64,000 nucleotides of DNA from Chitinophagaceae bacterium (lineage in GTDB: Bacteria > Bacteroidota > Bacteroidia > Chitinophagales > Chitinophagaceae). Location: positions 1,178,001 through 1,242,000 of the forward strand of contig JADJVB010000010.1 in assembly GCA_016710745.1 (NCBI GenBank), written 5' to 3'. Positions 46,001 to 52,476 of this stretch are shown in pieces. Positions within the stretch are counted from its first letter, which is position 1. Each line of letters starts with the position of its first letter. Below the pieces are notes generated by a model. It was not told the origin of the DNA. It worked only from the letters and a program-made list of their open reading frames with translations, and searched no databases. The translations under genes and the position numbers were made by a program.

Positions 46001-46463
46001 TAACGTCCATGATCTTATTCTCATTGGTATGCCTGATTAGTGCATTCTTTAGTTCAGTATAAGTTGCTGTACCATTTCGTAGTACCACAATACTGCCAAA
46101 TGTATCGGGAGTCGCTGCAGTATACCTGTTTAATGTAAGCTCTGCCGTTTCGATCAGGCTGTCTGTAAAACTGGTTATTTTTTCCCTGAGGAAATTAACG
46201 GCAATAGTTCTTGCTGCGGCAGGGATTGGTATACGTGTATTAATTGCTGAAAATATCCGGTCAACCAGTTCCGGGATACCCAGATCAACACCCCCGTTTT
46301 CAATAAGTATTATCAATACCCTGTGAGATGCCGACATCGAAGATGACCAACGGCCACTCTCTGCAAAAGAAAAACTATTACAGTGTTTTCTGCCATTTTT
46401 CCGCCCGGATTTATTGGAATTGGTTTTTAAGAAAAAATCCATTTCCATGAAACGATTGTCCAT
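43065..46463 (-). CDS. Four-module protein: caspase-like domain, T4-type lysozyme, M15 peptidase, phospholipase-C-like domain
   Basis: A 1132-aa protein with no signal peptide or membrane segment. Residues 45-260 look like a clan CD (caspase-like) peptidase: His159 in VMILTHGNSD and Cys197 in VYMMNCVGSS, each after a hydrophobic strand. Residues 345-500 are a GH24 muramidase with Glu357, Asp366 and Thr372 in the exact spacing of the T4 lysozyme triad. Residues 565-690 are an M15 D,D-peptidase-type domain (SSQHMCGMASDI, His634, Asp641; FVHYD, His678). Residues about 740-1030 carry HFLTDAFSAGH (His878, Asp882, His888), reminiscent of zinc phospholipase C/P1 nuclease proteins. Two peptidoglycan hydrolases, a protease and a possible lipase in one chain suggest envelope destruction (inference). 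Last gene of the operon. Confidence 0.85.
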   Translation of the reverse strand: MDNRFMEMDFFLKTNSNKSGRKNGRKHCNSFSFAESGRWSSSMSASHRVLIILIENGGVDLGIPELVDRIFSAINTRIPIPAAARTIAVNFLREKITSFTDSLIETAELTLNRYTAATPDTFGSIVVLRNGTATYTELKNALIRHTNENKIMDVMILTHGNSDSIAVTGNINGQKIREIKTEAGRPLSIRSVYMMNCVGSSLNQAWIDAGAKVSSGSIRNNYLPEPTTFFFWNNWKDGQNFETAVIGAYRKTIKLMNDAVNAALSNIPVLSSIAGTVNFENMDFVRDSAPVIQGLRSATINMDDLTFSQSQSRSDLATTVLPVSFLQSLPVSRSFTNERTQTWNASQQCIDLIKSFEGFRANKYNDPVGHCTIGYGTLLHQGNCNNSDPSELPYASGITEAQATQLLVDRMNEFQRTINDSVTVELNQNQYDSLVSLAYNIGSGNFRSSTLLRILNTGNYAGVPAEIRRWTKGRVNGQLVDLPGLVTRRNREATLFTTPVTAAQQSLFGNSLSLNAFGFSEPPAGRVKHVETDEQEGEVDVQLPGLTMSLSIPAYCTLNPAADASSPNFSLNEFRCHDAAQTPVPVDLRGNVQRLMNQLEVLRTALGVPIRINSGYRTPEYNATLSGAATSSQHMCGMASDITATGFTPLQIRDKIEELIGNGTMLQGGLGLYNSFVHYDIRGTRARWDNRTGTSTAKSMSVYSKPLYDTGEHAILGEFINTAISGPLANVHALLPTTTYSVNTVPFTYGQIITLGDFYENYTNCQSANPAELNRLKVLITRSEDHYKNTILGIGGRTGDVGTDDWSSPTRGIGSRYIDLALANNSHFAPPPSGTTSRLTNNKASWESYHNQAIRAARTGTNSDDLDIAYPINAFGDHFLTDAFSAGHLINKEQVMNRFIANVTTSGRVNAAGARMLERIADGALAIPAINSKLGRFEVVSDHWYEPNWDLNDTGTFYPEVFYRVLKAVMEDTANNGAQQIANLAVKAVHDYLNNYQTGGVKGVPVRNNKGNSWNLTGDGTLNPANIQIIQLAVKQSVLNIEDSITNGSTPVATFYQRVWDYVPDLNHPATRTVVDNAITTFTTPSSGDLITKAVSLIGTELDTLLNKLLAAGRIRCIRRHGATSVAECERP

Positions 46464-46490
46464 AATGCTAATATTAAAAAGTTTAAAAAA

Positions 46491-47996
46491 TTAGGTTAGT
46501 ATTTTAGCCAATTCAAAATGCATTCCGTCTAAATTGCTTCTAAAATGGCCTCCCCAGAAAAATCCATGTTGGTTAGCGATGGCCACCAATTCTCTAACAC
46601 TGCCCTGGTGCCCAACTAATGCCGGTTGTGCGCCGAAACCATTCCAATTCGCGTTTATGTCAAATGCAGTACCCCATGCGTGATTACTAAGCGGCCGCGG
46701 GCTTCTGCTTTGCGAATTTCTAATGTACCTGGCAGCGTACCCCCCCTGAAAATTGATTACCCTGTCAAGCAATCCGGCAGCTTCCCAGGCCCTCCATAAA
46801 TTTTGCAATGCTGTAGCTCCCGCCCGGTGAAAATTAATGGTTCCATTGGTTATTGGATTTCTGCCGATTAATTTGCCGTTAAGCTGAGGGATGGAGACTG
46901 AAATTATGTTCTGTGTTCTCCAATCGTTGGTTACCCTGATTCCATCGCCATCGAACGTTGAAGGGTCGGCTTCATAAGGAAAAGTGCCATAAAGTTGTGC
47001 ACGCTCGGAAGATGTTAAAGGCCTTATGTTTGTAGGTCTTGGAGGCCAGTTAGGCGAGCTTAAAGCAGGGTCACCTGTTGTTACCGGCGGTGCAGGTATA
47101 GTTGTAGGTTCGGTCGCTACAGGAGGTGTCTCGGGAATGCTTTGTTTGCTGAACGCAAGGTTTGGTTCTTCGGTTTTCTGATTCGAAGAAGTGCTTGCTC
47201 CCGTTGCTTTGGAAATCAGATCTAAATCTTTTATAAAATCTTCGCTATCTGCAATAGATTTTGTAGTACTCTTTTTTGCGGTTTTATCTACAGTGGAATT
47301 ATCCTGTAAATCCATAATTTTATCAAAGTCAGAAAATCTTTTTTCCAAATCAATACTACCCAGATCATAGGCTTCTGCAAATTCCATGCTCTTTGCTATC
47401 TGATCAAAAATTATATGTTTGTTTTCCGAAAGTGGAGGAGAGGGGGGATCGTTTTTGGGAGGCTTATTTGGCTGGGGATTTTGCAACGCTGATTTATCAA
47501 CCGTTTTTTTGTTAACCGGATCAAATACTTTCTTACCAGTTAATATCGCCTGCATATCCCTGGCGAAATCATCTTCGTTTGCTGATGCTGATCCACTTAT
47601 TTCGGGAATCGCGTCAAGGTATTCAAACGATGACTGTGTACTGGCAGATTGTTTTTCAGGAGCCGGACTATGGTTGGCTGCGATATTATCCAACATGGAA
47701 AGTTTTTCATTGTCGCTCGAACTGACACCGGGATTAACTTCCTGGTAAGGATCGGTGCTGTAGGTTTGTGAAGGGGTATAAAATAAATTTACATCTACCG
47801 CCGACTGCATAGCCACGGGAGCTTCATTTACAACCACATATTCTTCGAAGGGTATATCAGTTATCGAACTTTGAACTACGTATTCTTTTTTGTAACCCGA
47901 GCTTTTTGACTGCACGAGTATTTCTCCGTCATCAAAACTTTTTGAAACCGAGTAATTTGGCTTTTTTCTGATGGTATTATTTTTTTTCAATTTCAT
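46491..47996 (-). CDS. M15C-like peptidoglycan peptidase on a long disordered stalk
   Basis: A 501-aa protein. Residues 1-320 are low-complexity, rich in Ser, Pro, Asp and Lys (PQPNKPPKNDPPSPPLS, TPPVATEPTTIPAPPVTTGD), probably disordered. Residues about 325-501 are a LAS-type zinc peptidase: LSNHAWGTAFDIN supplies His439 and Asp446 and GMHFELA supplies His493, as in phage L-Ala-D-Glu endopeptidases and VanY-like enzymes. It has no signal peptide, so it needs another route to peptidoglycan, as phage endolysins do. It lies 27 bp before the four-module gene. The stalk could bind the other operon proteins or be cut by the operon proteases (inference). Confidence 0.85.
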   Translation of the reverse strand: MKLKKNNTIRKKPNYSVSKSFDDGEILVQSKSSGYKKEYVVQSSITDIPFEEYVVVNEAPVAMQSAVDVNLFYTPSQTYSTDPYQEVNPGVSSSDNEKLSMLDNIAANHSPAPEKQSASTQSSFEYLDAIPEISGSASANEDDFARDMQAILTGKKVFDPVNKKTVDKSALQNPQPNKPPKNDPPSPPLSENKHIIFDQIAKSMEFAEAYDLGSIDLEKRFSDFDKIMDLQDNSTVDKTAKKSTTKSIADSEDFIKDLDLISKATGASTSSNQKTEEPNLAFSKQSIPETPPVATEPTTIPAPPVTTGDPALSSPNWPPRPTNIRPLTSSERAQLYGTFPYEADPSTFDGDGIRVTNDWRTQNIISVSIPQLNGKLIGRNPITNGTINFHRAGATALQNLWRAWEAAGLLDRVINFQGGYAARYIRNSQSRSPRPLSNHAWGTAFDINANWNGFGAQPALVGHQGSVRELVAIANQHGFFWGGHFRSNLDGMHFELAKILT

Positions 47997-48089
47997 GATA
48001 TGCAGTTTTTTACACAGCCCGGATGCGGTTTTGTATTACTGATATGGTAAACTACATGCAGGTGTTGAAATGCTTTTTTGATTGTTTAT

Positions 48090-48821
48090 TTAAATCTTTA
48101 CATTTAATTTTATTATAGCGTAAGGATCCAATGTCAATACCAGGTCGTTTGTATTAGTAATATTATTTTGATTTGTGAGCCTCACTTTTATTTCGTTTTC
48201 GTTATGCTCAATTACTTCTGCCAGGTTATCGTTTACAATAGCCACGGGTTTAAATTTCGCATTCACAGCCAGGTTTATACCTTTTATATGCAAATAAGGT
48301 GATTTATCAGCTTCCATGGAAAGGCTTACAGCGTTTACTTTTGGTGCATTTTCATTTCTTTTTACTTTTTTGAGCTGATTCACCAACTTGCTGTAATCAA
48401 TGTTCTTACTGGCGAGTTTCTCTACTGCAATATTTTTGTTTTCTATTTGTTCCAGGTCATCAACGGATGTAACCCCCAGTTTTCTAAGCCCCCTTTTCGT
48501 ATCCTTGTCCATGTCAATTTTCGATAATCCTGAATCACCGGTTTTATTAAATACTTTAGATGTAGCCCTTACCTGCTGGTCAGTTATGGAGCCTAATTGT
48601 ATAGTTACTTTTGATGCTCCTTCCTGCCCAGGTTGTGCAGTGATGAACTTGATTTCATCACCGTCGTACGTTGGAAAAATATTTAAGTCCATAGCCATAT
48701 CTTTAACGGTATAGGTTAAAGGCTTATTGATGGCTTTAATAGACAGTGTTTCCCTTGTTTTGTCCAGTTCTACAACAAGCGAATCAACAAAATCCTCCAA
48801 ACTCCAGGCTACGTTTTCCAT
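48090..48821 (-). CDS. Possible Trypco2-like / helix-hairpin-helix / IPT-like protein
   Basis: A 243-aa soluble protein that I cannot assign firmly. Residues 1-95 have a short helix (LEDFVDSLVVELDKTRETL) and a beta-rich stretch (GASKVTIQLGSIT), in outline like Trypco2 domains of protease-linked conflict systems. Residues about 110-155 resemble a helix-hairpin-helix unit (LRKLGVTSVDDLEQIE, DYSKLVNQLKKVKR). Residues 158-243 are beta-rich with an IPT/TIG-like pattern (YLHIKGINLAVNAKFKPV, TNDLVLTLDPYAI). Lies 8 bp after the 87-aa gene. A structure prediction would decide the domain calls. Confidence 0.6.
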   Translation of the reverse strand: MENVAWSLEDFVDSLVVELDKTRETLSIKAINKPLTYTVKDMAMDLNIFPTYDGDEIKFITAQPGQEGASKVTIQLGSITDQQVRATSKVFNKTGDSGLSKIDMDKDTKRGLRKLGVTSVDDLEQIENKNIAVEKLASKNIDYSKLVNQLKKVKRNENAPKVNAVSLSMEADKSPYLHIKGINLAVNAKFKPVAIVNDNLAEVIEHNENEIKVRLTNQNNITNTNDLVLTLDPYAIIKLNVKI

Positions 48822-48829
48822 TTAAATAA

Positions 48830-49093
48830 TTATTTTTCAAATTTATCTGCCTTAAAAGTTATCGAATGATAAGACGGCCTGAAACTTGTTTCAACCCGGT
48901 ATAGGGGAGGAACGATTCCCAGCTTGACTTTTCCCGTTTCATCAACAATAATATCCAATTCAATAGGAGAATTTACTTCAAATTCATACACATAAGAATG
49001 GATGTCTTTTTCCTGCGTAAATAACTCGCCATCTATTTCCAGCATTTTTTGCATCATTTCATTAAAAGGTAGAAAAGCTTCGTCAATTTCCAT
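48830..49093 (-). CDS. Small island protein, 87 aa, unknown
   Basis: A short acidic protein (MEIDEAFLPFNEMMQKMLEI) with a helical N-terminus and a beta-rich C-terminus (YVYEFEVNSPIELDIIVDE). I do not recognise it. It lies 3 bp after the 51-aa gene and 8 bp before the 243-aa gene, so it is part of the same transcript. Its beta-rich half resembles in style the first third of the 243-aa protein (both hint at a beta-sandwich), but this is only an impression. Confidence 0.6.
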   Translation of the reverse strand: MEIDEAFLPFNEMMQKMLEIDGELFTQEKDIHSYVYEFEVNSPIELDIIVDETGKVKLGIVPPLYRVETSFRPSYHSITFKADKFEK

Positions 49094-49096
49094 ATT

Positions 49097-49252
49097 TTAT
49101 TTCTTTAGCGGTTCCAACATTATTTTCTCGTTCAATTCAATTTTGTATCCTTCAAACTCGTAAGCTACGTCGGCTGTTGAAGGAACATTATTTTCAGAAG
49201 AAGTCAATTCTTCGTCATCCTCAAATTGTTTTGCAAATAAATTGTTATACAT
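49097..49252 (-). CDS. Very small island protein, 51 aa, unknown
   Basis: ATG at 49252 opens a 51-codon frame beginning MYNNLFAKQFEDDEELTSSE and ending MLEPLKK before TAA. It is acidic with a charged tail. It fits the operon tightly (2 bp after the 715-aa gene stop, 3 bp before the 87-aa start), which supports it being real. The tail KIELNEKIMLEPLKK is amphipathic. Function unknown; it could be a chaperone, plug or inhibitor for a neighbouring protein. Confidence 0.55.
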   Translation of the reverse strand: MYNNLFAKQFEDDEELTSSENNVPSTADVAYEFEGYKIELNEKIMLEPLKK

Positions 49253-49254
49253 AA

Positions 49255-51402
49255 TCAGGTTGATTTAATGCCAAGTATCCTGGCAGATTTTGGTAAAGGA
49301 AATGATATCGTTTCTTCTGAAACTTCAACTACCTGCCCCGAATCATCAACTTTCATTACTTTGTTAATGATCACATTATTCAATTGCAATGTTGGGATTA
49401 TCCATACCAGACCACGCTCATCATTTTTGCCTCTTAGTTTGATACTTTTTACGAACTCCGTTGAATTATTTTGCGCAAAGTAGTTCGATCTTAAGGCGTT
49501 CAATTTATCGGGCGCAAGTGGTGGTTGGCCATTCCAAAGCGAACTCAATTTGTTTAATTCATTTAAACTTAATTCGATTCCCGCTTTGATACGACCTTCA
49601 ATACTCTCCGACATGGATCCGTCGTCAGTTTCAGCCCTAAGCAACTTTGTTTCCATAAGCCCGTTACTTTCAGTATCTGCCGAAATAAGCACGGTATATT
49701 TTAAACTGGTTTCTAACTGCCATCTTATTTTTTCATAACCATCCTCAGTTTTATTTAATTTATCAGTTAGCGGCGACTCCCATATTTTATTCCAAAAGGA
49801 GCGATAGAGGTTCATATCGGTTAACTCTTTTTCATCCTGAACCTTCCCAACCTGTTGTTTAATAAAATACTGCTCAACGAATACGATTTCTGTACTGCCG
49901 AGGGTTTTTACCTCTCTGTTTGACCGGGTTAACCATTTCATTTCGGCCAGTACCATTACTGGTTTGCCAGTAGGTACAGCACTGAGTTCTGTTACTGAAA
50001 AATCGAAATCAATGGCCGTGTTTGGCATAACATTTTTCTGCCTGAATATTTTTTCAAACAAGGTATTGTTGCGTTCATCCCTGAATACAATTTTCACTAT
50101 GGCTTTTGGCAAGGCGCTAGCAGGAGCAGGCTCGGGTACTACCAGTTTAATCTTTAAACGGATGCCGGTATTTTTTTGAAAAAGGTTTTTTTCTTTTTCT
50201 TCAAACAGCAATTTATCTTTGCTGTCAAACGAAAGAATTGTTTTGGTACTCAGTGTGCAAGGGTATTTTTTGGAACCTAAACTTAAGGATGCGGCAACTG
50301 CCGGAGCAACCGCGGCTACTGTGGGAGCTGCTGCGGGAGCACTTTGCTGTAATAATTGCAGCAGCTGATCCATACTAATGCCCGCAGGTAAACCACCCGT
50401 TGAAGCAGCAGGCCGGGCAGCCTGATTTTCTAAAAATTGTTGCAACATCATACGTCGGTTTACTTCTCCCACCAAATCAGTAACCAAACGGTTATTTGCC
50501 TGCTTGTTTTGTAGATTTGCCTGGCTCGATGCGGTAAGAAGCTGCGGTATAACCTGTAAAATTGGACCCGCTAAACTGGCAATTAATGCATCATCAATGC
50601 CAAAAATAAATGGTTTTGAAAGATTTTTTTTTGTTTGTCCTGCCTGCAGAAACCGGCTATGTGAAAATGATTTTGACAATGAATGGGTAGTTGCAACCGG
50701 AGCCGCAGAAGCCGCAGGAACCGCCGAAACTGTGGGAACCGCTGCCGGAATAGGGCTTCCCAATCCATTCAGTAATGAGTTGAGGATCGTATTCAACATA
50801 CCCAAAGAAGGAATACCAGCAGCGGGTGTACCCGTACCTGTACCCGAAGTTCCCGCAGGGTTATTTTGCAAACCGGATAGTAAACCCATTACTATTGGTC
50901 CGGCAACACTTACAAGACTAGACAATATCTCTTCAAAAGAAGTTTGTTGAGACAAGCCCGGGCTGCCGGTTTTGTGCGGAATAAGCCGATGTGGGTTAAA
51001 ATAAATATTATCCATGTTATTTGCTGTTAAAGATGTAATTGATGATGACAAGCTAAAATCTACGTCCTCTTCGCTATAACGTACCGGAACCCTGATTATA
51101 TTTGAAAAGGCAGGCGACCTCCCTTCCGTATCCTTAAATGAAAACAATTGAACGAAACAACTTTTAGCGGGAAATAAATTCTCCGGAACAGAAATATCCA
51201 TGCTCGTATTCAAAAGTGTGTTTGCTCTATCATTTTTTTTAAGGGTTGTTTTGGTCAATATTTTATCTACCCATTTTATGCCATTCCTTTCACTAACCTG
51301 CTCACCTATTTTAAGGTAGTAATACTGATTGGTACCTGTGTCAATTTTAAATTTTACCTGGTCCTGACCGACAGCTAATAATTCTATAATTGCTAATGCC
51401 AT
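49255..51402 (-). CDS. Island protein, 715 aa, with paired hydrophobic segments, unknown
   Basis: I recognise no family. Residues 1-105 form a beta-rich domain (MALAIIELLAVGQDQVKFKI, CFVQLFSFKDTEGRSPAFSN). Residues about 150-385 are Ala, Pro, Gly and Leu-rich with hydrophobic stretches of similar pattern, SLVSVAGPIVMGLLSGLQN and SLAGPILQVIPQLLTASSQ, plus LNTILNSLLNGLGS, separated by low-complexity linkers (AAVPTVSAVPAASAAPVA). Residues about 390-715 are again beta-rich and soluble. The repeated amphipathic segments could insert in membranes or pack in an oligomer. Nearest neighbours are the 343-aa gene (15 bp upstream) and the 51-aa gene. Confidence 0.65.
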   Translation of the reverse strand: MALAIIELLAVGQDQVKFKIDTGTNQYYYLKIGEQVSERNGIKWVDKILTKTTLKKNDRANTLLNTSMDISVPENLFPAKSCFVQLFSFKDTEGRSPAFSNIIRVPVRYSEEDVDFSLSSSITSLTANNMDNIYFNPHRLIPHKTGSPGLSQQTSFEEILSSLVSVAGPIVMGLLSGLQNNPAGTSGTGTGTPAAGIPSLGMLNTILNSLLNGLGSPIPAAVPTVSAVPAASAAPVATTHSLSKSFSHSRFLQAGQTKKNLSKPFIFGIDDALIASLAGPILQVIPQLLTASSQANLQNKQANNRLVTDLVGEVNRRMMLQQFLENQAARPAASTGGLPAGISMDQLLQLLQQSAPAAAPTVAAVAPAVAASLSLGSKKYPCTLSTKTILSFDSKDKLLFEEKEKNLFQKNTGIRLKIKLVVPEPAPASALPKAIVKIVFRDERNNTLFEKIFRQKNVMPNTAIDFDFSVTELSAVPTGKPVMVLAEMKWLTRSNREVKTLGSTEIVFVEQYFIKQQVGKVQDEKELTDMNLYRSFWNKIWESPLTDKLNKTEDGYEKIRWQLETSLKYTVLISADTESNGLMETKLLRAETDDGSMSESIEGRIKAGIELSLNELNKLSSLWNGQPPLAPDKLNALRSNYFAQNNSTEFVKSIKLRGKNDERGLVWIIPTLQLNNVIINKVMKVDDSGQVVEVSEETISFPLPKSARILGIKST

Positions 51403-51417
51403 TGCTGTTGATTTAAA

Positions 51418-52449
51418 TTATCTGGCCGGTACTGCGGGTATCCCCGCTCCAGCCGGGGCAGGTGGTTTTAGAGCAGCCGTTCCGCCATCAGCATACATAT
51501 TGGCAAAATTGTCTAATTTAAAATAGTCTGTTTTAAATTTGATATTTACGTGCCCTTTAAGTGTTGCACTCAAATCGTCGGTAGCTTTTTTATCAGATGT
51601 ATTTACCTGGATATTGGTATTGGTATTGGTTATGTTAGCAGAAGGTCCGCCAAAAAGTGCGCCCAAGCCGCCACCAAAACCTGTTTCCACCGTATTTACA
51701 TTAATATTTTGATCGTCGTGATGTGCTTTGCTTTCCCTGTTAGCTTTAATACTGAATTCTACAGAAGCATCAATTTCACCTTTTTCAACCACCAGTCTTG
51801 TAACGCCCATTAATATAACTTCCCGAAGAGCTGCTCGGTGTTCTTTTGCCATTTCTATTTTTGCTTCCAGAATATGTTTTTTCACTTCTGCATCGTCCGT
51901 ATCTACTTTGTCTCCACTGGGATCTGTCAGGGCTATTTTGCTACTGCCATCTGCCTGGCGCTCAGAGGTAACATTATATTGCCCGCCTCTTTTTTCTGCC
52001 AGCCGTAAAAATGATTCATCATCTTTTACTTTTTTGATAAAGTCGGCTGATGATTTTGTTGCTTCTTTCATGAGCTTTATATAGCTATCAGTTTGAGATT
52101 TCATAACGCTTAAGTTGGCGTCAAAAACTGCTTTTAACAAATCCCGCACAAAAGCCGGAAAATCCACCGAGTCTACCAAATCATTAAAAGCATCAGTATC
52201 ACCCTGAAATCCGGGGTTGTACCCTTTGTAACCCATTTCTTTTCCGCTATCAGTGGCCATTGATTTTGACAAACCGAGTTTTGATTTTTGTTTGTCGATG
52301 TTTTCATTTACCAGAAGACTGTAAATGTCTTTTTGATCGGCCAAACTCATCACTTTGTACATGTCGCTACCACTCAATACTTCAATTGCCTGGGCCCTGG
52401 CTTGGGCTTTTATTTGTTCTTCAGAAGGGATTATATTTACCTGACTCAT
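51418..52449 (-). CDS. Island protein, 343 aa, helical with glycine-rich segment, unknown
   Basis: A soluble protein without signal peptide. The N-terminal 200 residues are mostly helical (EEQIKAQARAQAIEVLSGSD, AFVRDLLKAVFDANLSVMK, SYIKLMKEATKSSADFIKKV). A short Gly-rich segment (TGFGGGLGALFGG, near residue 255) and an Asn/Thr-rich stretch (NITNTNTNIQVNTSD) follow, then a beta strand pair and a Pro/Ala tail. I do not recognise a family. It lies 27 bp after the 754-aa gene and 15 bp before the 715-aa gene. Many Asn/Thr repeats in the middle recall scaffolding or adhesive proteins, but this is speculative. Confidence 0.65.
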   Translation of the reverse strand: MSQVNIIPSEEQIKAQARAQAIEVLSGSDMYKVMSLADQKDIYSLLVNENIDKQKSKLGLSKSMATDSGKEMGYKGYNPGFQGDTDAFNDLVDSVDFPAFVRDLLKAVFDANLSVMKSQTDSYIKLMKEATKSSADFIKKVKDDESFLRLAEKRGGQYNVTSERQADGSSKIALTDPSGDKVDTDDAEVKKHILEAKIEMAKEHRAALREVILMGVTRLVVEKGEIDASVEFSIKANRESKAHHDDQNINVNTVETGFGGGLGALFGGPSANITNTNTNIQVNTSDKKATDDLSATLKGHVNIKFKTDYFKLDNFANMYADGGTAALKPPAPAGAGIPAVPAR

Positions 52450-52476
52450 AAGTTTTATTTTTTAGAGGTTACTGAA

